Notes under the pieces: generated by a model
Databases searched by the model: none
The model's input: the letters and a program-made list of their open reading frames with translations, nothing else
What the model was told of the DNA's origin: nothing
Made by a program: the position numbers and the translations under genes
Source: Nitrosomonas sp. Is35
GTDB lineage: Bacteria; Pseudomonadota; Gammaproteobacteria; Burkholderiales; Nitrosomonadaceae
Direction: 5' to 3'
NCBI RefSeq assembly: GCF_033063295.1
Contig: NZ_JAWJZH010000001.1
Location: forward strand, 1,364,001-1,428,000
DNA length: 64,000 nucleotides
Shown: positions 49,316 through 58,627 of the stretch, piece by piece
How the letters are laid out: every line of letters begins with the position of its first letter
Numbering within the stretch: the first letter of the stretch is position 1

Positions 49316-49918
49316 TTAAACTGAATCATTTTTGCGGCGGCGTGACATAAAACCGATCATACCCAGTCCAGCCAGCAACATGGCATAGGTTTCGGGTTCG
49401 GGTACGGCTGAAACGCCTTCAACAGTAATGTTGTTTAATCCCCAGCCTTCATCGCCAAGACCTTGTGCGCCTCCGGCATAATCGAATGTCAGCACGTGGT
49501 TTCCGGCAGTGAAAGTGACTGGAATGGATACATTCAATAAGCCGCCATTGAAGAAGCCAAAATTGACCGCCGAGTAGGTTGCTCCATTCGGATTGGCGAA
49601 TACGATATCCGTGCCACCGCCGCCGAGATTGAACGTACCTTGAAACAGCAGGTCGCTATCGTTATATAAGCTGAACGTATCGGTACAGCAATTTGAGCCA
49701 TCCAAACTCAAGTAGCCTTGAATCTCGAAAGAAATATTGCCCGCACCACTGCCCGACACAAAGCTACGCGTAATACTGCTTGGACTGGAAAGAATGCCGG
49801 TCGGAGTCAAATCTTGATAGAGCACGGATGCCGCATGGGTTGATTGCAACGGTGCCAATCCGGTCAAAGTGATAGCTGCAACAGCAATGAAATGAGCAGG
49901 TGAAAGATTTTTCGTCAT
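49316..49918 (-). CDS. PEP-CTERM exported protein
   Basis: The 200-residue protein has a signal peptide ending near THA-AS and a PEP-CTERM tail (PEPETYAMLLAGLGMIGFMSRRRK), so it is a substrate for exosortase. The mature part is beta-rich with two cysteines in a CC pair (SNCCTD) and a lectin-like look (FTAGNHVLTFDYAGG). The ATG at 49918 follows GGAGACTATT. No exosortase is in this window. Confidence 0.85.
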   Translation of the reverse strand: MTKNLSPAHFIAVAAITLTGLAPLQSTHAASVLYQDLTPTGILSSPSSITRSFVSGSGAGNISFEIQGYLSLDGSNCCTDTFSLYNDSDLLFQGTFNLGGGGTDIVFANPNGATYSAVNFGFFNGGLLNVSIPVTFTAGNHVLTFDYAGGAQGLGDEGWGLNNITVEGVSAVPEPETYAMLLAGLGMIGFMSRRRKNDSV

Positions 49919-50183
49919 AATAGTCTCCATTTTTGTGTGTATAAGCAGCCAAATCTCTTTCCAATCAGTAGTAAGCTAGCCAGTTTCGAGACAAGTCATT
50001 AAAATTTTCGAATAACATTCGTAGCGTCGTTTCTTACTGTCAGATTGAACTTTGACTATTCAATCGAAATTGCACAGTGAAATCATATAATTCACTGATT
50101 TGCCAACTATAACCTACTGGTTCGGGGTGATTCCATAGTCTATCGCTCCTGTTTTACTACTGGATAATCTGCGTTTTGTACTA

Positions 50184-50987
50184 GGGCCTGTTAACACAAT
50201 CTGATTGCTTCGACGATGAGAGCGAAGTGGATAAAGGAGATGAAGACGACATCGAGCTTATCGAACCTGGAGAAGATGCGGCGAAATCCCTTGAGCCTTC
50301 TGAACAATCGTTCGATCTCGTTGCGTTTTTTGTACATGGCACGGTTGTATTCCCAGGGTGACAAGCGATTTGCTTTGGGCGGAACAACCGGGATGTAACC
50401 CAAATCTAGTGCCAGTTGCCGGGTTTGGTCGCCCTCATAAGCACGATCCATCAGCAGGTAGGTGGGCGTATTGACGGGACCGAGGGAAAGCAAAAGCTGC
50501 CTGCCCTCTGGCGCATCGTGGGCGTGACCGGGCGAGAGGGCAAAGCTTATGGTTGTTCTGGAATCTGCGGCAACCAGATGAATTTTGGTGGTCCATCCAC
50601 CTCGAGATTTTCCGATGGATTGGGGGCCGTTTTTTTTAACGCACCCGTACCGTCGGGATGGACTTTGATGCTGGTGCTGTCCAGCGAAACAGTTTCAATA
50701 CGGATACGGATGATTTGCTGATGCTGAAGTTGCCCAAATACATGGCTCAGTACACCACTCTTTGCCCAGCGATTCATGCGGGTATAGATGGTATGCCAGT
50801 TGCCGAATCGCTTGGGCAGTCCTCGCCACTTGCAGCCATGCTCGGCAACGTAAAGAATGGCATTGAGAACTTGCAGATTGGAATGGCTGACGTTGCCACG
50901 CTGACGCGGCAGGCAGTGCTCGATCTGTTGATATTGAGTTTCGGTGATTTCCATCACCAAATTATATCAAATAGCGTTAACAGGCTC
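50184..50987 (-). mobile_element. IS5-family insertion sequence (IS427-like group)
   Basis: About 804 bp with terminal inverted repeats GGGCCTGTTAAC and GAGCCTGTTAAC (imperfect, continuing for a few more bases inward). The flanks are CTAG on both sides (50181-50184 and 50987-50990), consistent with insertion at a CTAG target with a short duplication. It holds one transposase in two frames joined by an A8 run. Confidence 0.9.
50191..50960 (-). CDS. IS5-family transposase, two frames joined by a -1 frameshift
   Basis: The first frame begins at 50960 (MVMEITETQYQQIEHCLP, a DUF4096-type N-terminus) and carries the first catalytic Asp (VSLDSTSIKVHPDGTG). The second frame carries the second Asp (LMDRAYEGDQT) and the Glu (KKRNEIERLFRRLKGFRR) and ends at 50191. 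A run of eight A on the minus strand (50630-50637) lies at the join. A shift there continues smoothly as NGPQSIGKSRGGWTTKIHLV into the second frame, which is the programmed frameshift arrangement of this group. Confidence 0.92.
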
Positions 50988-51031
50988 TAGTGCAATCAGT
51001 CAAATCTGCTCGCATTCAGCTGTTTTTTGTT

Positions 51032-51742
51032 TTATGGATGCTGTAGATCCGGATAAAAGCTGTGCGAAATCCGCTCGATATAGGCCACAAGATTTTCTTT
51101 GGTTAATGCATGCTCTTTAAGCGGAGATTCGATGGGACAGCCGCTAATATTGATCAGTAGCCCAAAAGCCGATGCATCCAATGTTGTTGGCCGGCCGCCA
51201 AAGAAATACGGTTTGTGGCCGAGATATGCCGCCAATGCGTCAATATCCTGTTTGCCCAATGCGAAAATTTCTTCCGTTTGATGTCTCCCCGTGCCATGCC
51301 CATGAATCTGCTGCTGAATTTTTTTGCGAGTGTGACTTGCGGCAATATCCCGGACGATGGGCGGTAATGCGCCGAAGATGGCTTGCTTGTTCACTTGCCA
51401 ATTTTCGTCGGTAAATTGCCAGCGGGAATACAGCGCAACCCAAAATAAATGCTCTTCCAGCAAGCGCTGCAAAGCGGTCGATATGGCTAATTCCTCTGGG
51501 GCTAATCCGCTATCCAGATCGTAATAAGTTGATTTCAGATATTCGATGATGAAACGCGAGTCGCCGAGCGTTTTGCCATTGTCGCTGATATAAGGCAATT
51601 TCCCTTTCGGCGCACGTAGCGGTAATGCGGGTTTGATTTCATACGCGATACCGGCCATGCGCAAGTAAGTTTCAATCTTGCAGCAAAAAGGGCTCAAATT
51701 CGGAATGCCCCAGGTTCGTTCAAATTGATGCAGTTTTAACAT
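51032..51742 (-). CDS. Glutathione S-transferase-like (metaxin/Faxc type) protein
   Basis: The 236-residue protein has a GST N-terminal fold (MLKLHQFERTWGIPNLSPFCCKIETYLRM, two adjacent cysteines near residue 20) and a helical C-terminal half (FFGGRPTTLDASAFGLLINI). It resembles the Tom37/metaxin-related bacterial GSTs. ATG at 51742 follows GAGGATGATCA. It is divergent from an HxlR regulator with two shared operators, so it is likely part of an electrophile or reactive-species response. Confidence 0.85.
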   Translation of the reverse strand: MLKLHQFERTWGIPNLSPFCCKIETYLRMAGIAYEIKPALPLRAPKGKLPYISDNGKTLGDSRFIIEYLKSTYYDLDSGLAPEELAISTALQRLLEEHLFWVALYSRWQFTDENWQVNKQAIFGALPPIVRDIAASHTRKKIQQQIHGHGTGRHQTEEIFALGKQDIDALAAYLGHKPYFFGGRPTTLDASAFGLLINISGCPIESPLKEHALTKENLVAYIERISHSFYPDLQHP

Positions 51743-51771
51743 ATTGATCATCCTCATAGTATTTGTTTATT

Positions 51772-51820
51772 ACTTGCATGTTGCAAGTTACTCTACTCTA
51801 TAAACTTGTTAATTGCAAGT
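51772..51820. promoter_or_regulatory. Two HxlR-type operators between gst and hxlR
   Basis: Two 17-bp palindromes: ACTTGCATGTTGCAAGT (51772-51788, perfect arms) and ACTTGTTAATTGCAAGT (51804-51820, near-perfect). Their centres are 32 bases apart, three helical turns. They fall between the divergent gst and hxlR starts. The ACTTGCAA half-sites fit sites bound by MarR/HxlR-type regulators. Confidence 0.75.
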
Positions 51821-51873
51821 GAGTGCAGTACATTATCGCTATTGATAGTTTTCGCGATGGAGTGCGGTGATTG

Positions 51874-52221
51874 ATGCCGGATGATTTAAATAAAACAAGC
51901 TTTGAGCGATCATGCTGCCCGGTTGCTTGCGCGCTTGATATTCTGGGAGATAAATGGACGCTGCTGATTGTCCGGGATCTGCTGTCAGGGAAAAAGCGCT
52001 ATCAAGAATTTCTTGCGTCGCCGGAACAAATCGCCACCAATATACTCGCTGACCGGTTAAAGAAATTGGATACTGCCGGAATTATTGCGCAGCATGCGTA
52101 TCAGCAGAAGCCGGTGCGGTATGAGTACGCGTTAACACAAAAAGGGGAAGATCTGCGGCCGGTGCTAGAAGCTTTAGTCAAATGGGGGAAGGCGTATTAT
52201 CCCGGGACTATGGTTTTTTAA
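51874..52221 (+). CDS. HxlR-family transcriptional regulator
   Basis: The 115-residue protein has an HxlR/MarR-like winged helix (CALDILGDKWTLLIVRDLLSGKKRYQEFLASPEQIATNILADRLKKLDTAGII). Cysteines CCPVACAL near residue 14 may sense electrophiles or oxidants, as in known HxlR proteins. The ATG at 51874 has GGAGTG upstream. It is divergent from the GST gene it probably controls. Confidence 0.92.
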   Translation: MPDDLNKTSFERSCCPVACALDILGDKWTLLIVRDLLSGKKRYQEFLASPEQIATNILADRLKKLDTAGIIAQHAYQQKPVRYEYALTQKGEDLRPVLEALVKWGKAYYPGTMVF

Positions 52222-52294
52222 TCCCATTAACCGAATGCAGCCACGGTTGAGAATCGCGATACCGGAATTTAGGACATTACTGTTACTAAACTAG

Positions 52295-52320
52295 ACTCCC
52301 CGCCGTTTACAGCGGGGAGT
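52295..52320. terminator. Terminator between hxlR and rh50
   Basis: A 9-bp perfect stem ACTCCCCGC / GCGGGGAGT with an 8-base loop lies between the convergent hxlR and rh50 stops. It can act for both strands; T-runs are short. Confidence 0.7.
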
Positions 52321-52346
52321 TTGATACTAAGAAATTAAGTACTGTG

Positions 52347-53711
52347 CTATGTCTTTTCTTCAGGATTTAAAGTGTGTGTTGCGGCGATTTTGCTTTCTAG
52401 AATCTGCAGCCGGGACTCCAATCTCGCAACCAGTATTTTGGTTTCGGATGATTCGGCTGGAATTTGCGGCTTAGCGGCCAAAGCATGGCTCTCCAAAGCT
52501 TCTACCCGGGTTTCCAGCAGCTCGGGTAAATTCTCCGTTTCGGGTCCGGCCAGATGGGTGAATTCGACACTATCTTCGTACGGTTCGCGCGTGGTTCCGG
52601 TTGCTTTAATGATTGCACCGGCAAGTAATCCGCCAGTAATTGCGATGACCAGTGTGATGACGATACCATTGAATTGTGCAATGGCGACATCCGGCACGAC
52701 CAGGAAAGCACTCAATCCGCCCAGTAACCCTGGCATGCCGTGCAGGTTGTGTACACCGCAGGTATCGACCAGTTTAAAGCGGGATTCGAGCTTGGGTTGC
52801 AGAAAAACATAGCCCAGAACGGAGACGATACCGGCCAGCAAACCGATGCCGAAGGCTCCAGTAGGCGAGACGATATTACACACCGAGCCGATGGCAACAC
52901 CACCCGCCAGCGCGGCATTCGCCATGTCCACCATGGATGTTTTACCGCCGTGCAGTTTGCTACTGAGGAAATAGGTGGCAATGGTTGCACCACACAGTGC
53001 CAGCAATGTATTGGCTACGGTTTGCGGCATGTTTTCCAGCGGCACTAACGCGGTGGCAAAACTCGGCCAAAATAACCAAAGTACCATGGAGCCGAGCATC
53101 GCAAAACGATCCGATGTGTGATCCGATTCAATCGGCTGGCTGCGCTGATAGGCCGTAGTCAGTACTAGAGACATACTCAATCCGAAATAAGCGCCGAATG
53201 CATGAATCACGATGGATCCGGCGGAATCCTGAAAGCCGGTGGTGTAGCCGATGGCATCGTCAAGCACCAGCCATTCGTTGATTAAATAGAGTGGGACCAC
53301 CAATAAAGCCAGCAAAGCGTATTGAAAAACGCGTAAACGTCCCAGCACCGCGCCCATTGCAATCAATGCGGTGGCAACCGATAACTCCGCATACAGGAGC
53401 GCATCGAGCGAATGTGGTGAAAGTTGATGGCCGAAAATACCATTGGCGCGGAATAATATATATAAAGGCAAGCCAACGGCGACAACCAAATATGTGCCTG
53501 TTACTGCACCAAATCCATAGCGGCGTACAAAAACCATTAAAAAGCCGAAACCGATCAGCAGCATGGCAAGAATATGGATGATGTAATTATATTGCGCGAC
53601 TGTGCGCGCTTCACTCAAGGCTGGCGCGGCTTCTGCGCTGACCCAACTACTGAAACTGAGGAGAAACAGACTTATTGCGCCCGGCAATATCAAGCTAAAG
53701 CTTTTTTTCAT
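52347..53711 (-). CDS. rh50: Rh50-type ammonia channel
   Basis: Rh50 is an ammonium/CO2-conducting channel of the Amt/Rh family found in Nitrosomonas. The 454-residue protein has a signal peptide and about eleven helices. The twin histidines lie in SIVIHAFGAYFGL near residue 169 and GVHNLHGMPGLLGG near 318. The DTCGVHNLHG motif is typical of Rh rather than Amt proteins. A long C-terminal tail (about residues 385-454) is charged and helical, ending LESRLQILESKIAATHTLNPEEK, and is probably a coiled coil. No glnK is adjacent, as expected for Rh. Confidence 0.93.
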   Translation of the reverse strand: MKKSFSLILPGAISLFLLSFSSWVSAEAAPALSEARTVAQYNYIIHILAMLLIGFGFLMVFVRRYGFGAVTGTYLVVAVGLPLYILFRANGIFGHQLSPHSLDALLYAELSVATALIAMGAVLGRLRVFQYALLALLVVPLYLINEWLVLDDAIGYTTGFQDSAGSIVIHAFGAYFGLSMSLVLTTAYQRSQPIESDHTSDRFAMLGSMVLWLFWPSFATALVPLENMPQTVANTLLALCGATIATYFLSSKLHGGKTSMVDMANAALAGGVAIGSVCNIVSPTGAFGIGLLAGIVSVLGYVFLQPKLESRFKLVDTCGVHNLHGMPGLLGGLSAFLVVPDVAIAQFNGIVITLVIAITGGLLAGAIIKATGTTREPYEDSVEFTHLAGPETENLPELLETRVEALESHALAAKPQIPAESSETKILVARLESRLQILESKIAATHTLNPEEKT

Positions 53712-53936
53712 GTGATTCTTCCTTATTCTAGTGATTTCTCGGGTTAATCCTCGACGAGATCCAGAGGAGGGGTGATATATGACATATCCCCACGCAGAGT
53801 GTGAGCTTTAATTCCCCTAAAAACAATAGGGGGAAATAAATTTCTGATTTCTAATGGATATGAATTGATGAACGAAGGAAGGACAACAGTGCCCGGGAGG
53901 AAATACTAAATTCTGGCAGCTAAAATTTATTTTCTA

Positions 53937-54449
53937 TCAGCGGAAAATGCTTCGATGCATGCCTGCTTTCAGTGCTTGAATGGCATCTTCGGTTGTGCTG
54001 ACAATTTGTTGATGCGGACAGAAGATATTTTTGGAGAGTTCGCGTTGTGCATAAAATTGACGGACATAATCCAGTTTTTGCCACTCCGACACACGGGGTT
54101 TGGTCCAGGTTTTATCATCGCGCCCGAGCGCATAGAGTTTTCTTTCCGAGGTGGCGCAGCGGATGCCTTCGTAGCTGACATTCATGGCGCCCGCCGACGA
54201 TTTAACTACCAACGTGAAGCGGATAACCTCGTCTTGACCGATTTTGATGGAAGTGGTGTCAACCAAATATTGATTGCTGGTTACTGCACCGGCATCAAAA
54301 GCCAGCAGATCCTTTGTCTCCGGATAAGCAGGAAGCTGTGTTATTTGCTCAACCCAAGGCTTGTCACTTTCAAATTCATCCTTGAACGGCGGCTTGGCGC
54401 AGGCAAGCAAAAACAAAACACCAATCAGTGGAATAAGCGTTCGTTTCAT
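53937..54449 (-). CDS. CNP1-like family lipoprotein
   Basis: The 170-residue protein starts with a lipoprotein signal (LIGVLFLLAC, cysteine near residue 17). The body resembles the CNP1-like family, known as an uncharacterised neisserial envelope protein (IRFTLVVKSSAGAMNVSYEGIRC near the middle). It overlaps the end of the FeS/DUF3501 gene by 4 bases, so it is on the same transcript and probably translationally coupled. Confidence 0.75.
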   Translation of the reverse strand: MKRTLIPLIGVLFLLACAKPPFKDEFESDKPWVEQITQLPAYPETKDLLAFDAGAVTSNQYLVDTTSIKIGQDEVIRFTLVVKSSAGAMNVSYEGIRCATSERKLYALGRDDKTWTKPRVSEWQKLDYVRQFYAQRELSKNIFCPHQQIVSTTEDAIQALKAGMHRSIFR

Positions 54450-56437
54450 GCGATGGTTAAATCAGTGAGCAACGAAGCGCGAACATCGGCAGCAACGGCA
54501 TCGACTGTGGCTTGATAAGCTGGATGATCGACACCCATGCTTATTGCTGCACCTTGCTGAAGTGCTTGAATCATTTCCGGGGTCAGTTCAAAACGCAAAA
54601 AATGCACGGATGATGTCTTTTCGCTGTTTTCCCGTTCCAGATCTTCATCCGCGATGGCGAAAACCGGTGCATGTCCGGCAATCTTTACCCAGACCTTGTC
54701 TTCGACGCCGACCAAGGTTGCCAGTTTTTCAGCACGTACAGCAGGATCGGGATATTCTATCATCATCGTCGCTTTCCAATTTTGACCGTCCGGAATCAAC
54801 GGGGTATACGTTTCAAGTTCATGCACGATTTCCGTTTCCTGGAAAATACGCTCGACATGCAGCATCTCTTGGATTTGATAGCGAATGGTCAAAGCATCTT
54901 CAAAAATCAGCATGATATTTTCCCCCAGAGGGACTTTACGTGTTTTCTTGTGCGCCATCACTTGTACGCGGAAGTCTTTGCGGATTTTGGCATAAGCTTC
55001 CAGCGTCAAGAGGTTCTCGCGAGTGATTGCGGTCGTCATTTGTTTTTCACCTGCTGCAGGGGTTGGGGTAATAGATTGGTCGTCGCTGATCGCTGGTTTA
55101 TGAGTGCTGTCAGGATCATAAGCCAGACGAAGTAACGTGAGCGGATGCAATTTCTGTGCTTTGCTTTCACCGATGCCTTGTTCAATATGGCGCGCGGCAA
55201 TCGCGCAATCCGAGCTGATGTAATCCGGATTCGAAGCGGCCATTTGTTTGAAAACCGGACGGCCGATTTTCATCGAATCGGCAAAGTGCTCGCTTTTCAC
55301 ACCCCAGGTACCGTCATGCCCCGAACAGCGTTCAACGGTGTTGACGGTGGTATCCGGAATGAGTTGCAGGATATCTCGAGTCTTTTTCCCGAAATTTTGC
55401 ACGCGCTGGTGGCAAGGAATATGGTAAGCCACGTTGCCCAGCGGTTTCTTGAAATCTGTCTTAAGTAAATGGTCCTGATTTCTCAAAGCCAAGTATTCAA
55501 ATGGATCAAACATGGCAGCAGCGACAGCTTGCACGGCTGCATCATGCGGAAACATCAGCGGTAGTTCCTGTTTGTACATCAACGTGCAGGAAGGCACGGC
55601 CGAGAGAATGGCATAGCCATCTTGCGCCAGTTTCAGCAAGTGTGGAATATTTTTATTTTTGAGCTTTTCTACGGCATCCAAGTCACCCAGTTCCAGCTTC
55701 GGCATGCCGCAACAGGCTTCTTTTTCCACTAAACGCGCTGGAATTTCATTATGTTCCAGTATTTTTAATAAATCGTGGCCGATGCCGGGTTCGTTGTAGT
55801 TAACATAGCAGGTGGCATAAATAGCGACTTTGCCGGGCGTGCGCGCACCGTCTTTAACGAGGAAGGTATCGTTTGGTTTCGCGTTCGCGCGAAACTTATC
55901 CGCGGTATATTCAGGCAATTTACGGTCGGCATGAATGCCCAGCGTGCTATCCATGATTTTGCGCACAGCCGGTGTATTATTCATGGCATTGACGGCTTGC
56001 ACCACCACGGGAATCGTCGCCAGTTTGCCCATTAAATCCGTGCTGGACAGCAATTTGTCGCGAAAACCGGCACCCTGGTTTTTATATTTAACTGCTTTGG
56101 CGCGCAGCATCAGATGCGGAAAGTCAATGTTCCATTCATGCGGCGGCACATAAGGGCATTTGGTCATGAAACACATGTCGCACAGATAGCAGCGATCGAC
56201 AACTTCCCAAAACTGTTGTTTATTAACACTATCCAATTCCCCGCTCGCGCTTTCGTCAATCAGGTCGAACAAGCGTGGGAATGCCGTGCAGAGATTGACA
56301 CAGCGGCGGCAGCCGTGGCAAATGTCGAAAACACGCTCCATTTCCTGATTTAAACTGGTTTCGTTATAGAAATCGAGATTCTTCCAGTCGATAGGATGAC
56401 GTTTCGGTGCTTCGAGACTGCCTTCACGAGTAGCCAT
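54446..56437 (-). CDS. Fused Fe-S oxidoreductase (GlpC/HdrD-like) and DUF3501 protein
   Basis: The 663-residue protein joins two units. Residues 1-460 resemble GlpC/HdrD Fe-S proteins, with two 4Fe-4S motifs CHGCRRCVNLC (about residue 40) and CYLCDMCFMTKCP (about 83) and two CCG-type domains (ACCGMP near 245). Residues about 470-663 are a DUF3501 domain (LLTLEAYAKIRKDFRVQVMAHKK...VPLGENIMLIFEDALTIRYQIQEML). In many betaproteobacteria these are two adjacent genes behind rubrerythrin; here they are one reading frame with a short linker. Rubrerythrin lies upstream on the same strand and the CNP1-like gene overlaps the end. A role in peroxide or electron handling is likely. Confidence 0.9.
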   Translation of the reverse strand: MATREGSLEAPKRHPIDWKNLDFYNETSLNQEMERVFDICHGCRRCVNLCTAFPRLFDLIDESASGELDSVNKQQFWEVVDRCYLCDMCFMTKCPYVPPHEWNIDFPHLMLRAKAVKYKNQGAGFRDKLLSSTDLMGKLATIPVVVQAVNAMNNTPAVRKIMDSTLGIHADRKLPEYTADKFRANAKPNDTFLVKDGARTPGKVAIYATCYVNYNEPGIGHDLLKILEHNEIPARLVEKEACCGMPKLELGDLDAVEKLKNKNIPHLLKLAQDGYAILSAVPSCTLMYKQELPLMFPHDAAVQAVAAAMFDPFEYLALRNQDHLLKTDFKKPLGNVAYHIPCHQRVQNFGKKTRDILQLIPDTTVNTVERCSGHDGTWGVKSEHFADSMKIGRPVFKQMAASNPDYISSDCAIAARHIEQGIGESKAQKLHPLTLLRLAYDPDSTHKPAISDDQSITPTPAAGEKQMTTAITRENLLTLEAYAKIRKDFRVQVMAHKKTRKVPLGENIMLIFEDALTIRYQIQEMLHVERIFQETEIVHELETYTPLIPDGQNWKATMMIEYPDPAVRAEKLATLVGVEDKVWVKIAGHAPVFAIADEDLERENSEKTSSVHFLRFELTPEMIQALQQGAAISMGVDHPAYQATVDAVAADVRASLLTDLTIA

Positions 56438-56555
56438 AGCGGGATATCAGCGTATACAAAGTTTTAGTTCAGACTTGCGGCTGCGGGGTTGGCCGGATAA
56501 CCGGAAAACCCCGCAGAAATTTTGGAATCAGCGCAATAATCGCGGCGCGATAAAA

Positions 56556-56978
56556 TTAATCGGCCAGACTATCCAGTGCGCGCTGGAAACGGTTGGCGTG
56601 CGAGCGTTCCGCTTTAGCCAGCGTTTCAAACCAATCGGCGATTTCGTCGAAGCCTTCGTCGCGCGCGGTTTTTGCCATGCCGGGATACATATCGGTGTAT
56701 TCGTGTGTTTCACCGGCGATGGCGGTTTTCAGGTTGTCGCGGGAAGAGCCGAAAGGCAATCCGGTAGCCGGGTCGCCACAACTTTCCAGATGTTCCAGGT
56801 GGCCATGTGCATGACCGGTTTCGCCTTCGGCGGTAGAACGGAAAACCGCAGCCACATCGTTTTGTCCTTCCACGTCAGCTTTTGCTGCGAAGTATAAATA
56901 CCGGCGATTGGCTTGAGATTCACCGGCGAAAGCGGCTTTCAGATTTCCTTCGGTTTTTGATCCTTTCAATTCCATCAT
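56556..56978 (-). CDS. Rubrerythrin without rubredoxin domain
   Basis: The 140-residue protein has the diiron four-helix bundle of rubrerythrin: [19 protein letters not shown] and [16 protein letters not shown] for the first half and [17 protein letters not shown] and [13 protein letters not shown] for the second. The usual C-terminal rubredoxin domain is absent. It reduces peroxide or stores electrons for the Fe-S partner downstream on the same strand. An AAAGGAGAGC ribosome binding site precedes the two ATGs. Confidence 0.92.
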   Translation of the reverse strand: MMELKGSKTEGNLKAAFAGESQANRRYLYFAAKADVEGQNDVAAVFRSTAEGETGHAHGHLEHLESCGDPATGLPFGSSRDNLKTAIAGETHEYTDMYPGMAKTARDEGFDEIADWFETLAKAERSHANRFQRALDSLAD

Positions 56979-57398
56979 GCTCTCCTTTTTAGATTGATGA
57001 ATTTTTATAGTTCATAGAGATGAAAAAAATGTATTTTCGTGTCGCGTAAAACTGAGACTGGCTGAGAAACGGGGACGTAAAGTGATGGTTGTGCATCTTG
57101 CCAACGTTTCCTTCAGCTTAATCAGCGCATGGCGAGTGCGTAAAAATACAAAATCCAATCCGTGCGTGGAGACTATCGAAGGGCTTATGGATTGTCAACT
57201 ATCTACGATGGCGAGAGTGAGAAACAGTGCAATTCCGCCGTGGATGGAGAAAAGATTTGCAGTGTGAATTCTTGTAGAATAAGCATTCCGGTAACTCAGA
57301 ATGTATTGCCGCCGCTTGCGCCCGGTTCTGTGCGTTTTATGTTTTCTTTCTTTGAGTTGGCTTCCTGAGTTTAATTACTGCATCGATTTACGCACGCT
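56979..57398. other. 420-base gap between rubrerythrin and the MFS gene
   Basis: Open frames here (for example ATG 57082 to 57267) have no coding character or ribosome binding site. The divergent promoters should lie at its two ends. No repeat or hairpin of note. Confidence 0.5.
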
Positions 57399-58544
57399 AT
57401 GCCATCACTTCCTTACTGGCGCCTGTCCGGTTTTTATTTTTTTTACTTTGCTTTCATTGGTGCATTCTCGCCGTATTGGAGTTTGTATTTGCAGTCGCTG
57501 TCGTTTAATGCATTGCAGATTGGTGTGTTGATGTCATTGCTGCTGGTTGCGCGGATTTTTTCACCGGCAGTTTGGGGATGGCTGGCGGATCATACCGGTA
57601 AGCGCGTGCGCGTTGTACAGGTGGCAGCGGTCAGTGGTTGTTTGAGTTTCTGCGGTTTCTTTGCAGGCGAATCCTTTGCTTGGATATTTTTTGTCATGCT
57701 GCTAATGAGTTTCTTTTGGAGCGCTTCGCTGCCATTGATGGAAGCTATTACGCTCTCACATTTGGAAAATTATACCGACAAGTATGGGCGAATCCGTTCC
57801 TGGGGGTCGGTGGGCTTCGTTTTGGCGGTGGTCGGTATTGGTTATTTGCTCGAAAATGTGGAGATTGTCTGGTTACTCTGGGCTGTGCTGGGACTCAAGC
57901 TGGGTATCGTGATTTTTTCTTATCACATCCCTGAAAAAGAAATCATGCGTCATGCCGCCGGACTGCATTCGGTCCGGCAGATTTGCCTGCGTCCGGAAGT
58001 CATGGCGTTTTTGCTTTCCAGCTTGCTGATGTTGTTCGCGCATGGCGCTTACTATACGTTTTTCTCCATTTATCTGGTGGAGCATGGGTATGAGAAAGGA
58101 TTTGTCGGGTGGCTATGGGCGATCGGGGTGATTTGTGAGATTGGTATTTTCTTCATCATGCCTTGGTTGATGCGGTATTTTCGTTTAAAAGCCATTCTGA
58201 TTTTTAGCTTCGCCTGCGCCATGCTCCGTTTTGTGCTACTGGGAGAATATGTCGAATGGCCAATTGTTATCGTTTTTGCGCAAATTCTGCATGCGGCCAC
58301 TTATGGCACACATCATATTGCCGCCATGATGGTTGTTCATCAATTCTTTCAGGGGCGGCATCAAGCGAAAGGGCAAGCGATCTATACCAGTACGGCGTAT
58401 GGCGTGGGCGGTGCATTGGGCGCGGTATTTAGCGGTTATACCTGGGATTGGCTAGGTGCGGAGATTACTTTTTTCATCAGTGCGGCGGCGGCATCCGGCG
58501 GCTTAATCCTAATCGCCTGGAAAATGAAATCATTCAATCAGTAA
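57399..58544 (+). CDS. MFS transporter (LacY/HcaT-like)
   Basis: The 381-residue protein has about twelve helices. It opens PYWRLSGFYFFYFAFIGAFSPYWSLYL, a pattern seen in LacY/HcaT-like MFS permeases, and carries SYHIPEKEIM in the central loop and FQGRHQAKGQAIYTSTAYGVGGALG late. The substrate is unknown; it lies before leuC but is a separate gene 84 bases away. Confidence 0.85.
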   Translation: MPSLPYWRLSGFYFFYFAFIGAFSPYWSLYLQSLSFNALQIGVLMSLLLVARIFSPAVWGWLADHTGKRVRVVQVAAVSGCLSFCGFFAGESFAWIFFVMLLMSFFWSASLPLMEAITLSHLENYTDKYGRIRSWGSVGFVLAVVGIGYLLENVEIVWLLWAVLGLKLGIVIFSYHIPEKEIMRHAAGLHSVRQICLRPEVMAFLLSSLLMLFAHGAYYTFFSIYLVEHGYEKGFVGWLWAIGVICEIGIFFIMPWLMRYFRLKAILIFSFACAMLRFVLLGEYVEWPIVIVFAQILHAATYGTHHIAAMMVVHQFFQGRHQAKGQAIYTSTAYGVGGALGAVFSGYTWDWLGAEITFFISAAAASGGLILIAWKMKSFNQ

Positions 58545-58627
58545 TGCAAGCGCGTGTTAGGTTTGTTGAATCTGTAAACTTTATGGGATAATCGCGCGTT
58601 AACGATTTTTAAATTTTACCCGGCCCG

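Noticed and set aside
57082..57267. 61-codon frame in the rubrerythrin/MFS gap
   Set aside because: No ribosome binding site, no hydrophobic or domain pattern, unlikely residue mix.
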